From positions 186,001 through 250,000 of the forward strand of contig NZ_JACLZK010000002.1 in assembly GCF_014253065.1 (NCBI RefSeq): a stretch of DNA of 64,000 nucleotides, in the 5' to 3' direction. Of the stretch, positions 27,819 through 35,882 are shown one piece after another. The position numbers and the translations under genes were made by a program. Within the stretch, counting starts at the first letter, position 1; every line of letters starts with the position of its first letter. The notes beneath the pieces were generated by a model. The model worked only from the letters and a program-made list of their open reading frames with translations. It was not told the DNA's origin and ran no database searches. The stretch comes from Campylobacter massiliensis (GTDB lineage: Bacteria > Campylobacterota > Campylobacteria > Campylobacterales > Campylobacteraceae).

Positions 27819-28092
27819 AAACGAGGTTTTAGAGTTTAGCGGCGGCGAGCAAAAAAAGGAACGAAATTTAGACTACAAAACGCTAGCGACGGCGTATCTC
27901 GGGCTTTTTATCGCGCTTGCTTTGTTTTTACCTAAAATTTACATCACGAATCAAATTTATTACATCAGTCGCGAAATCGGCGATCTAAGCGGCAAACGCG
28001 ACGTCTTGCTCGAAGAAAACAGAGAGCTTCGCTTGAAACTCGAGCGAATGAAATACAAAAATCAAATTTTAGACCCGCTTATTTTGCAATAA
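27808..28092 (+). CDS. FtsL-like division protein
   Basis: This small protein has a charged N-terminus, one membrane segment (about residues 28-47, AYLGLFIALALFLPKIYI) and a periplasmic coiled coil rich in Glu, Leu and Arg (LLEENRELRLKLERM). Size, topology and position directly after rsmH fit FtsL or a related septum protein such as FtsB. Sequence conservation in this family is low, so the assignment rests on layout and context. Confidence 0.75.
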   Translation: MQDKNEVLEFSGGEQKKERNLDYKTLATAYLGLFIALALFLPKIYITNQIYYISREIGDLSGKRDVLLEENRELRLKLERMKYKNQILDPLILQ

Positions 28093-28602
28093 CTAAACCC
28101 CGGCCTCAGACTGCGCGACTAGGCGCTCTAGGACGTACTGCTCCAGGTCCTTGCGCGGGATTTCGTTTTTTACCGCTTCGTTGTAGATCATCTCGACTTT
28201 GGTGGAGTATTTTTCGTAGCTAAAATACGGAAAATGCACGCTCCAAGCCTTTTTTATGAGCTCTTTACTCACAGCTTTTCTCGCCCAAATTTTAAACATA
28301 TCAAAGCCGATAAAAACGGCCGAAGTGCCCACCACCGCGCTAACGATCGAGAGGTGAAAGTCAAGCTTAGTAAAAATATGATGCGTCAAAAGCAGCAAAA
28401 CAAAAAACACGAAGAAGCACAAAAGGCCGTAAACAAGGTAAGTTCTTGCGTAGCGAAATTTAAAATTTAGCTTGGCCGGATCTACTAACATGCCTTCGTT
28501 AAAAAGGCAGTTTGCTTCGAGTAGATCGCGAAACAACACGGGTTGCTTCGATATAACGAAGATATTTTCTAGGATCAAATTTTTTAACGCGTTATTTTTC
28601 AT
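28093..28602 (-). CDS. Conserved membrane protein with two membrane segments
   Basis: Two hydrophobic segments lie near residues 60-80 (YLVYGLLCFFVFFVLLLL) and 88-108 (LSIVSAVVGTSAVFIGF), with a basic N-terminus and a charged helical C-terminal region. I start it at the internal ATG (28602), which gives 169 residues; the longer frame from 28632 lacks a good ribosome site. Its stop directly abuts the stop of the FtsL-like gene. It probably corresponds to the membrane protein Cj0691 of C. jejuni. Function is unknown. Confidence 0.75.
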   Translation of the reverse strand: MKNNALKNLILENIFVISKQPVLFRDLLEANCLFNEGMLVDPAKLNFKFRYARTYLVYGLLCFFVFFVLLLLTHHIFTKLDFHLSIVSAVVGTSAVFIGFDMFKIWARKAVSKELIKKAWSVHFPYFSYEKYSTKVEMIYNEAVKNEIPRKDLEQYVLERLVAQSEAGV

Positions 28603-28732
28603 TTTTCTGATTGTCCTTAAATTTAGCCCCAATTATATCAAAAACTTCGTAATCCAAGCTAAAATTTGGACTTAAGGCAACGCTTTTTTAAGAGTATTTG
28701 AGCTAAAATTACTTAAATTTTAAGGAGAAAAA

Positions 28733-29587
28733 ATGAACGGAATAGTATATCTAAACGGCGAATTTATTGACGCGGCGGTGGCTAAAGTTAGCGCATTTGA
28801 CCGCGGATTTATCTTTGGCGACGGCATATACGAGGTCGTGCCGGTGCTAAACGGACGGCTCGTGGATAGGGAGGATTTTTGGGAGAGATTTGAGAGGAGC
28901 CTAGCTGCGATCGAGTTAAGCTTGCCGCTTTCAAAGAGCGATTTTCAGGGCGTTTTAGAGGAAGTCGTTTGGCGGAACAACCTAAAAGAAGGCGGCGTTT
29001 ACATGCAGATCACTCGCGGCGTCGCCGATAGGGATTTTAAATTTATAAAAGGCTTAAAGCCGACTTGTTTCGTCTTTTGCTACGAAAAAGATATCGTCGC
29101 AAACCCTGACGCCGCGACCGGCATCGAGGTCGTTAGCGTCGAGGATATCCGCTGGAAGCGCCGCGACATCAAGTCCATCTCGCTTTTGGCGCAGTGCTAC
29201 GCCAAAGAACAAGCCGTAAAAGCCGGCGCCTACGAGGGCTTCATGGTCGAAAACGGCTTTGTGACCGAGGCTACTAGCTCGTCTGCGTTTATCATAAAAG
29301 ATAACGTCCTCATAACCAAACCGCTCTCAAACGAGATTTTGCCGGGCATCCGCCGCAAAGTGATCCTTGGTTTTGCCGAAAAGGCGGGGCTAGAGATCAG
29401 ACAGCGACCGTTTACGATGCAAGACGTTTACGAAGCCGACGAGGTGTTTATCTCGGCTGCGACACTACCGCTACTGCCCGTCGTCAAGGCCGACGGCAAG
29501 CCGATAAACGGCGGTAAAGTCGGCAAATACGTGCCGATGCTAAGGCAAATGTATATAGATAAGATCAAAAAAGAGGCCGGGCTTTAA
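28733..29587 (+). CDS. dat: D-amino acid aminotransferase (class IV)
   Basis: This PLP enzyme makes D-Ala or D-Glu for peptidoglycan. The N-terminus VYLNGEFIDAAVAKVSAFDRGFIFGDGIYEVV is typical of the D-amino acid branch. The PLP lysine lies in the RRDIKSI segment (near residue 145), and EGFMVENGFVTEATSSSAFII matches the family's cofactor-phosphate region. Length is 284 residues, normal. AAGGAG lies just before the ATG. A hairpin follows at 29653-29688. Confidence 0.9.
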   Translation: MNGIVYLNGEFIDAAVAKVSAFDRGFIFGDGIYEVVPVLNGRLVDREDFWERFERSLAAIELSLPLSKSDFQGVLEEVVWRNNLKEGGVYMQITRGVADRDFKFIKGLKPTCFVFCYEKDIVANPDAATGIEVVSVEDIRWKRRDIKSISLLAQCYAKEQAVKAGAYEGFMVENGFVTEATSSSAFIIKDNVLITKPLSNEILPGIRRKVILGFAEKAGLEIRQRPFTMQDVYEADEVFISAATLPLLPVVKADGKPINGGKVGKYVPMLRQMYIDKIKKEAGL

Positions 29588-29652
29588 GCTAAAATTTGAC
29601 GTTTTGGGCCGGCTTTATATTTGTGCGAGTCGGCTCAAATTCGGCTAAATTT

Positions 29653-29688
29653 GACGGCAAATTTGACGAACGTTTTAAATTTGCCGTC
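29653..29688 (+). terminator. Hairpin after dat made of inverted CAAATTT words
   Basis: GACGGCAAATTT at 29653-29664 pairs perfectly with AAATTTGCCGTC at 29677-29688 across a 12-base loop. It lies in the gap after dat. There is no long T-run, but the 12-base perfect stem is unlikely by chance. Confidence 0.65.
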
Positions 29689-29750
29689 CGAAGCGTTAGT
29701 AAATTTTGAGCGAAATAACGCTTGCCGAACTATCAAATTTGGAACCAACT

Positions 29751-30224
29751 ATGAAAAATAAACCCAAAATTTTAATCAGCGCCTGTCTGCTCGGCGAAAA
29801 CTGCAAATATAACGGCGGCAATAACGCAGACGCGATTTGCGCAGGCGAGCTTGCAAAACTTAGACAAATTTACGAGCTAATCGTCGTTTGTCCGGAGTAT
29901 CTGGGCGGACTAGCGACCCCGCGCGAACCTGCCGAAATTTGCTCAAACGGACGAGTGCTAACTAAATTTAGTGGCCGCGACGTGACGGATGAGTTTCTTT
30001 TGGGTGCACAAATTTGCGCCGATATCGCCCGAGAAAACGGCTGTAAAATCGCTATTTTAAAAGAGCGAAGCCCAAGCTGCGGAAGTGGCGAGATCTACGA
30101 CGGAAGCTTTACCGGGCGGCTCGTTAGCGGCGACGGTCTAACCGCGGCGGCGCTAAAAAAGCTAGGCGTTCGCATCGTCGGCGAGAGCGCGCTCGTGGAG
30201 CTAAATCTAGAAAAAGAAGCGTAA
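29751..30224 (+). CDS. DUF523 family protein
   Basis: The family motifs are clear: ISACLLGENCKYNGGNN at the N-terminus, VCPEYLGGLATPREPAEI in the middle and LKERSPSCGSGEIYDG. The conserved cysteines suggest a metal or cluster site, but no function is established that I know of. I chose the ATG at 29751 (157 residues), which puts the domain at the N-terminus; a TTG at 29706 would add 15 residues. Confidence 0.88.
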   Translation: MKNKPKILISACLLGENCKYNGGNNADAICAGELAKLRQIYELIVVCPEYLGGLATPREPAEICSNGRVLTKFSGRDVTDEFLLGAQICADIARENGCKIAILKERSPSCGSGEIYDGSFTGRLVSGDGLTAAALKKLGVRIVGESALVELNLEKEA

Positions 30225-30225
30225 A

Positions 30226-30549
30226 ATGGCCATGTGGATAAACGTTAAAGATATTGCAGACGGCGCGAAATTTTACGCCGGAGCGGCGATAAAGATAATG
30301 TCCACGCCGTGCGGGATTGAGGAGGGAAATTTTATCCCTGAAGGCGGGCTTGTTTACCTTGTCTCGGACAATGCTTCGGATAAGAGTTATTTTAACTGCG
30401 TCTGCCTAAGCGCAGGCGAAGAAGGGAACGTGATCTGCCGCCTCGAGCGAGAGGGTAACTGCGTGCTTGAAAGCGAGATCAAGCGGATGTTTGAAAGCAA
30501 GCTGCAAGAGGTATTTGTAAGTAAAAGCATCGAGATTGCGGTAATATAA
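30226..30549 (+). CDS. Hypothetical protein, 107 aa
   Basis: The gene starts 1 base after the DUF523 stop, so it is probably translated with it. The protein is soluble, with three cysteines in the middle (FNCVCLS, VICRLE) and no motif I recognise. Its coding status is supported by the tight spacing and by codon use similar to its neighbours. Function unknown. Confidence 0.65.
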   Translation: MAMWINVKDIADGAKFYAGAAIKIMSTPCGIEEGNFIPEGGLVYLVSDNASDKSYFNCVCLSAGEEGNVICRLEREGNCVLESEIKRMFESKLQEVFVSKSIEIAVI

Positions 30550-31365
30550 GGTGGGAAAATTTAGTAGCTAGAATCAGGTTGATGGCGAGCGGCGAAACAT
30601 TATTACAAATTTGTGCGTATCAAATTTCAAGCGCGACTTTGGAAAAATTACCGCTTGAAATTTTATCTAAATTTTTCGGTAAGATTTTCGGATCCTTTAG
30701 GCTTGGCACAATCAAATCGTAGTCGAATTCGGTAAGCAAAACGTAGCCGTAAAACAAACAGCAAGAATGGAAGCAAATTTACAAGCGGTGTAAAATTTGT
30801 AAAAACGGTAAAAATATCGACGACGGCAAATCGCCGCCCTAAATTTAAAAAACGGCGGGTCAAATTTTATCGTCATCCGCCATGCTTGCGCAAAATTTAC
30901 GAACTATAAAAATCATAAAACGTAGGCCAAACCAAGACCGCGTCGCTTCGGCGTCAAATTTAACCGCCCAGCCTATACTAAAGCTAAATTTACAAACCGC
31001 AAAAGGGTAACAAGCCTCTTGCAATCGCTTGCAAATTTTCGCCGAATATCAAAAATACGTAAATGCGAAAATGCCACGCTCGCCAAAATCAAACCGCCGA
31101 ATTTAATCCAGCTTTTACTAAAAATTTAGCCGAATTTGACGGCAAGTCTAAGCCCGATTTAGCTCAAATTTGCCACCGAAGCGATAGATTTTTGATATTG
31201 TTTGGCTTAAATTTTGCGCCAAAAAGCGGCAAAGCAAAATTTATTCGCGCCTTCTTGATCGGAGCTTAAATTTTTAACGGACAGTGACGCCTAGCTGCCA
31301 GCCAAAAAATAACGATAAATTGGGGCCCAATTTGCCCAAATTTATCGTTAAAAGCACCGTAAAAT
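30550..31365. other. Long AT-rich gap without genes
   Basis: About 800 bases with many AAATTT words and no plausible coding frame; the short frames here have no family features. The only clear structure is the terminator hairpin at 31311-31349 belonging to the minus-strand gene. Confidence 0.5.
31311..31349 (-). terminator. Terminator of the NlpC/P60-M15 gene
   Basis: The 16-base arm at 31311-31326 pairs with 31334-31349 with one mismatch and a 7-base loop. Read on the minus strand it follows the stop by about 16 bases and ends in ATTTTTT, a good intrinsic terminator. Confidence 0.85.
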
Positions 31366-33435
31366 TTATCTTAGATGCCCAAACTCCGGCCTATACTCGA
31401 AGTGCATCGTATCAAAGCTCACCCAGCGCCCGCCCCAGATGAAGCCGTGCTTTTCAAATACGCGCACGATCTCCTCGGGGATTTGATTGCGGTAGCTACC
31501 GTCCTTGCTCCAGCGCCAGTAGTCGCTCTTGTCGGTATTTATGTCGATCGCGATGCCGTAGGAGTGCGCGCTCTTGCGCTTGGTGCCCTCGATCACGCGC
31601 CAGTTAAACGTGCCTGACGGGTTATCGATAAATTTTAGCAACTCGGGCTTTTGCAGGGCTAGTGCGTCAAGCTCGTTTGAAACGGCTTGCAAGGCGGTTG
31701 CTGCGCTGTTTTTGGAGTTAAATTTAAGCGTTTTGCCGCCGTGATTTTTTAGCCAAACGACATCGGTTAAATTTGCCTTCACTTCCGCCTCGCTCGCGCC
31801 GTAAATTTTATCCAAAAGCTCGTAGTTTCGGTATCTGCCCGCGTCATTGTTAGGTAGCGATAGAGGCTTAAATAGCGGATAAGGCTGCGCAAAAGTATCC
31901 TCTACGTCGGCTAGATTTAGCAGATGCGCCGTGTCCTTTACCTCGCCGTCGTCAAATATAACCTTGCTGCCGTCCGTAAAAATCACCTCGTTGCCGACTA
32001 TTTTCACGCCGTAAGCTTTTTCGATTGCCGATTTTTTCGCGAGCGACGCCTCCTCGCCGCTAGCCACTTCAAAGGTATTCATCGAATTTATCCGCGAGAC
32101 CAACAAGCGTTTTGGATCGATGTCTGCTACGTCCGAGCCGATTTTTAGCGTCGTGATCGCCACTCCGCCGATCATGGCTCTGCCGTTATCTTTCGTGCGG
32201 ATACCCCAGACGTCGTGCACGGCGAGCGGTTCGTTTTCGCGTAGGCCCGCGTAGAGCATGATGTGCCCGTTCATGTGAAATAGCGTTCTATACGGCACGG
32301 CTTGCGTTTTGATGACATTTAGTTTTTCTTCCGCGCTTAAATTTGCTAGGTTTACGACCTTGCCGATTTGACCTTGCGCCTTTGAGTTTCGCGGTAGCCA
32401 CACGCCAAAGCTACCGAGGAAATCCTGCAAAAACAGCGAGCAGTCGCGCTTGCCGCCGAATCCGCCCCAGCCGTAGCTTTGCCCGAGCAGCGATGACGCC
32501 AGCGCCCTTACGTTTTCGTCGCTAAATTTAAGAGGAAAGCGGCTTGCGCTTTGTTTTGAGATCTCGTAGTTTTTTAGCCCGCTTTGGGTTTGGATTTTGC
32601 CGTAAAATTTAAACTGATCCTCGCTTTGAAAGGGCAAAATCGCGCCTATGCGTCCGTAAAATAAAAAATTGCCGTTTTTGTCATAGACGGGCTCTTCGTC
32701 TTTGACGATGCTTAAAAATTTAGAGTTTTTTAGCTCCTGCACGGCGTCTGCGCTTAAAATTTTGATTTCGGTCGATTTTATCCAGCCCCAGGCCGCATCG
32801 CTACCCACAAACGCCCACGCTCCGTCGGCCGAAAAGTGCGAAACGTAAAGCGGATAACCGATCGAAACGAAAGAGAGCTGAGCGTAGTCAAACGGCAGCC
32901 CTTCGCCCGCGCGTACGGGATTGTAGAGTACGGCCTCGTCGGTCGGCAGGTTTCGCAGACTCGCGTTTGCCGTCGTTACCGCAGGCAAAGAAACCTTGCC
33001 GAAGCTCTCTACGCTCGCGTTTTTGCGCACTTTTTCAAACCACTCGTTTGGGACTTTGCGCATATTTGAGAAAAAGTACTGCCTTTTTGACGTATTTTTA
33101 TAGTACTCTAGCGCCCAAAAGGCGTCTTTTGCAGCTATTGTCGGCACTTTTAGATCAAGCGCGTTAAAGCGTTTTTGTAGTAGCGTTTCGCCGCTACTCT
33201 GCGCCTCAAAAGGCAGTATCGGTAGCGCATTTGCATTTTGATCGACGTCAAATTCCAGATAGCTGATGTGGCCTAAATTTTCGTCCGCGCTCTCCTCGGG
33301 CATATCGTATGCTGACGCCGCGTTAGCGCCTTGACCCGGTAAATTTACCGCATCCCGGGTATCTTTTGGCGATACGCAGCCGCCTAGCATCGCTATAGCT
33401 ACCGCCGTAGAAAGTATAAATTTATCAAATTTCAA
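31366..33435 (-). CDS. Lipoprotein joining NlpC/P60 and M15 peptidoglycan peptidases
   Basis: The signal peptide ends in lipobox MLGGC (residues 16-20). Residues about 110-290 form the N-terminal clip plus two SH3b-like domains found in Gram-negative NlpC/P60 enzymes. The NlpC/P60 domain follows, with the catalytic Cys near residue 331 in GKRDCSLFLQDF and a His near 390 in FHMNGHIMLYAG. After a linker of about 190 residues, an M15 (VanY-like) domain occupies about residues 580-689, with zinc motifs SAHSYGIAIDIN (near 622) and DTMHFEY (near 678). Both active sites look intact. Such domains are normally separate proteins, so one lipoprotein may cut two bonds of the stem peptide or crosslink. 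The exact bonds are not readable. Confidence 0.88.
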   Translation of the reverse strand: MKFDKFILSTAVAIAMLGGCVSPKDTRDAVNLPGQGANAASAYDMPEESADENLGHISYLEFDVDQNANALPILPFEAQSSGETLLQKRFNALDLKVPTIAAKDAFWALEYYKNTSKRQYFFSNMRKVPNEWFEKVRKNASVESFGKVSLPAVTTANASLRNLPTDEAVLYNPVRAGEGLPFDYAQLSFVSIGYPLYVSHFSADGAWAFVGSDAAWGWIKSTEIKILSADAVQELKNSKFLSIVKDEEPVYDKNGNFLFYGRIGAILPFQSEDQFKFYGKIQTQSGLKNYEISKQSASRFPLKFSDENVRALASSLLGQSYGWGGFGGKRDCSLFLQDFLGSFGVWLPRNSKAQGQIGKVVNLANLSAEEKLNVIKTQAVPYRTLFHMNGHIMLYAGLRENEPLAVHDVWGIRTKDNGRAMIGGVAITTLKIGSDVADIDPKRLLVSRINSMNTFEVASGEEASLAKKSAIEKAYGVKIVGNEVIFTDGSKVIFDDGEVKDTAHLLNLADVEDTFAQPYPLFKPLSLPNNDAGRYRNYELLDKIYGASEAEVKANLTDVVWLKNHGGKTLKFNSKNSAATALQAVSNELDALALQKPELLKFIDNPSGTFNWRVIEGTKRKSAHSYGIAIDINTDKSDYWRWSKDGSYRNQIPEEIVRVFEKHGFIWGGRWVSFDTMHFEYRPEFGHLR

Positions 33436-33484
33436 TCTCGCTCCTTAAAAATAAGCTATAATTTTACAAAAAATAGGGAAATTT

Positions 33485-34807
33485 GTGTTAAACCAGCTGT
33501 TAGATATACTAAAAAAATCAAACGTTTTTCTCACCGGGCGCGGCGGCGTGGGCAAAAGCCACCTCACGCAAGCGGTCATCAAGCACTATAAAAGCGAGCT
33601 AAAAAACGTCGTCGTACTCGGTAGCACCGGCATCGCGGCGGTAAATGTCGGCGGAGTGAGCGTACATAGCTTTTTTAAATTCGGCATTTGCTCAAACCTT
33701 GAGGAACTACGCGACTACGACCGCAAACAGCGCGGAAAGCTCGGCGAACTAAAAAAGATGCTCGACGTATGCGATCTCATCGTGATAGACGAGATCTCTA
33801 TGATCAGCGCGGGGCTGATGGATATGATTTATTACCGCTTGATGAGCTCGCGATTCGTCGGGCGCGTGATGCTCGTGGGCGACTTTTATCAGCTGCCGCC
33901 CGTGCGAAAAAACGGCGATGACGGCAACTCGCTGTTTAAATTTCTTTACGCTTTTAACTCTAGCTCGTGGCATGAATTTGAGTTTAAAAATATCGAACTG
34001 GTCGTATCAAAACGCACGAAGGATAAGAAATTTTACGATATTTTATCCATGCTTCGCGTCGGACGACTTAGCGAAGAGGTGTTTGCCTATATCGAAAATT
34101 TACTCGTGCCAAGCGTGCAGGTAGATGACGATACGAGCGTGCTTTTTGGGCGTAACTACGAAGCGGATGAGCTAAATAACAAGATGCTCTCTAAACTACC
34201 CGCGCAGCTTGAAAGAGCCGAGGCGCTAGTGGAAATTTACGATGAAAATTTAAACGAAAACGCGCTGGATCGCTGGATCGCAAACCTCTACGCGCCTGAA
34301 ATTTTAAACATAAAAATCGGTGCGAAAGTTATATTTACCGTAAATAAATGGGGCGAGTACTATAACGGCGAGCGCGGACAGATAATGCAAATTTTAAAAG
34401 AAGGCGGCGAGATAAAAAGCGTCATCGTGCAAAAAGCTAACGGCGAGATCGTAGAGGTGGAGCGCGCGAGATTTGATATGAGCGAGTTCGTGATGGAGGG
34501 CGAGCATCTAGAAGAGCGCGCGAGGGCGTCTTTAACCCAGTTTCCTCTAAAGCTAGCCTACGCGATCACGATCCATAAATCCCAAGGCATGAGCATCGAA
34601 AATTTAGTTTGCGACCTAAATCATATCTTTGCCAACGGGCAGCTCTACGTCGCGCTATCGCGGGCGATAGATCCCAAAAAACTGAAGATATTTTACGGCA
34701 AAAGTCGGCCGTTTAGAGAGTATTTGCAAAGCGTCGTTAAAATAGACGAAGAGGTCGAGAAATTCTATCTTGAAAACAAATTTGAAAACATTAAGGAAGA
34801 CGTATGA
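33485..34807 (+). CDS. Pif1/RecD-like superfamily 1 helicase
   Basis: The N-terminus carries Walker A GRGGVGKSH at residues 18-26, followed by GSTGIAAVNVGGVSVHSFF, typical of Pif1-like helicases. Walker B is VIDEISMIS and motif III is LVGDFYQLPPV. The C-terminal part has AYAITIHKSQGMS and LYVALSRA, the last SF1 motifs. Length is 440 residues, compact for Pif1. The start is GTG at 33485 after TAGGGA, and TATAAT lies at 33457-33462. It overlaps the next gene by 4 bases. C. jejuni has a helicase in the same place (Cj0945c). Confidence 0.9.
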   Translation: MLNQLLDILKKSNVFLTGRGGVGKSHLTQAVIKHYKSELKNVVVLGSTGIAAVNVGGVSVHSFFKFGICSNLEELRDYDRKQRGKLGELKKMLDVCDLIVIDEISMISAGLMDMIYYRLMSSRFVGRVMLVGDFYQLPPVRKNGDDGNSLFKFLYAFNSSSWHEFEFKNIELVVSKRTKDKKFYDILSMLRVGRLSEEVFAYIENLLVPSVQVDDDTSVLFGRNYEADELNNKMLSKLPAQLERAEALVEIYDENLNENALDRWIANLYAPEILNIKIGAKVIFTVNKWGEYYNGERGQIMQILKEGGEIKSVIVQKANGEIVEVERARFDMSEFVMEGEHLEERARASLTQFPLKLAYAITIHKSQGMSIENLVCDLNHIFANGQLYVALSRAIDPKKLKIFYGKSRPFREYLQSVVKIDEEVEKFYLENKFENIKEDV

Positions 34808-35307
34808 AAAAGATTTTTGCGCTGGCTTTTGCCGCGGTTATGGCCTTTGCCGAGACGTTAAATATCGATAATTTTGAAACCGATCTATACTCCAGAGACG
34901 CCAAAAACTCGATCAAAAAAGTAAGCGTGAGCCTACGTCTAGAGGGGCGTGACGTCGCGGATAACGAAGCATACGTGCTTGACGCACTAAACGTCGTTAT
35001 CGGTAGCTTTTACGTCGAGGATCTGCTAACCTCGCTCGGCAAGGAAAAATTTAAAGATACGCTAGCTAAATACACCGCCAAAAAGCACTCGGTAGATATC
35101 GACGAGGTGCTCATCATCTCTCTAAAAACCGTGCGCGAACCAAATATCGAAGAGCTGCTTGAAGCGCTAAAAAACGTCAAAACTACGGGCTCAAAAAGAT
35201 CGCAAAAAGAGCAAGTCGAGGATATATTGCGAGGAAACAAAAATCAGCTAAAACCGATGGACTTAAATCAGATAGATGATTTTGGCAAAGACTTCGGAGA
35301 GCGGTAA
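34804..35307 (+). CDS. Exported protein, FliL-like domain
   Basis: A signal peptide (FALAFAAVMAFAE) is followed by a 150-residue mature part. Residues about 35-120 (KKVSVSLRLEGRD, DALNVVIGSFYVEDLLTSLGKEKFKDTL, DEVLIISLKTV) resemble the periplasmic domain of FliL, a flagellar stator-associated protein, but without the usual membrane anchor, so I call this only FliL-like. The C-terminus is polar. Its start overlaps the helicase stop by 4 bases. It matches the C. jejuni periplasmic protein Cj0944c by position. Confidence 0.65.
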   Translation: MKKIFALAFAAVMAFAETLNIDNFETDLYSRDAKNSIKKVSVSLRLEGRDVADNEAYVLDALNVVIGSFYVEDLLTSLGKEKFKDTLAKYTAKKHSVDIDEVLIISLKTVREPNIEELLEALKNVKTTGSKRSQKEQVEDILRGNKNQLKPMDLNQIDDFGKDFGER

Positions 35308-35500
35308 ATTTAATAACGAGGGCTTGTCTTTTTCCGCCATACTTCGTTACCGACTCAGTCGGCTTCGGTCACGGACGACTAGTCCGATCCCTCGCCTCGA
35401 TCGCCGCTGCTTCGTCTGACCAAAAAACAGTTTGCCTTATCATTTTACGTTCAAATTTAAAGTCAAATTTGTAAAATTTAAGCTTTTTCTTTTTTCTTTC

Positions 35501-35548
35501 GGGAGAGGAAGGGGATTCTACTTACGAAGCGTCGCCCCTTCCTCTCCC
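35501..35548. repeat. Perfect 14-base inverted repeat
   Basis: GGGAGAGGAAGGGG at 35501-35514 pairs exactly with CCCCTTCCTCTCCC at 35535-35548 across a 20-base loop. It lies inside element 2. The loop and right arm (GCGTCGCCCC) resemble the last bases of the window (GCGTCGCCCTCTCC), suggesting a dispersed sequence. Confidence 0.8.
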
Positions 35549-35559
35549 AAGCCCTCTCT

Positions 35560-35623
35560 AACCCCACTGCACGTTCAAGGTGGCGACATAGCTTTGCTCT
35601 ACGAGCAAAGCGTCGCTGGGGTT
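35560..35623. repeat. Nested inverted repeat inside element 2
   Basis: AACCCCA (35560-35566) pairs with TGGGGTT (35617-35623). Within it, GCGAC (35583-35587) pairs with GTCGC (35612-35616), and GCTTTGCTC (35591-35599) pairs with GAGCAAAGC (35603-35611) around a TAC loop. The inner part could form a stable hairpin in DNA or RNA. Confidence 0.75.
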
Positions 35624-35882
35624 TAGAAACTAATTTTTGTTTGTCAAATTTGTATTTTCAAGATGCGGGTCTTGGCGAATAAAATTTTGAGGCTAAATTT
35701 GTAAATTTGATTAAATTTGAGTTTTTAAACTTTGAGTGTAAAACGATAAGGCAAAGTATCGCGAGATGATTTTTAGGGTTGTGCGGTAAAATTTTGGCGA
35801 AGATAGAACATGTAGTTCATCGAGCCAAAATTTTACAAACTCCGTAAAAAGCACTCGCGAGACAAGCTGCAAATCTAAAAAT

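Larger units (their letters stand above)
35330..35867. repeat. MITE/BIME-like element 2 (inverted copies D and C)
   Basis: The element opens with GGCTTGTCT (copy D, about 35330-35447) and closes with GCACTCGCGAGACAAGC (copy C, about 35750-35867). C is closely similar in reverse complement to copy A at 16918-17040, including the 13-base core GAACATGTAGTTC at 35806-35818. D keeps the outer ends (GGCTTGTCT and TTTGCCTTATC-TTTTAC) but has a different interior with two 13-base hairpins, CCGACTCAGTCGG at 35350-35362 and GGACGACTAGTCC at 35373-35385. Between D and C lie three further hairpins at 35501-35623. No gene is present in the whole gap 35308-35882. Confidence 0.7.

Noticed and set aside
30663-30863. 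66-codon minus-strand frame in the gap before the NlpC/P60-M15 gene
   Set aside because: Composition and lack of a start context argue against a gene; the gap is otherwise non-coding.
35330-35870. Possible CRISPR array or tRNA cluster in the palindrome-rich gap
   Set aside because: No regularly spaced direct repeats and no cloverleaf with a T-loop are present; the structure is inverted repeats only.
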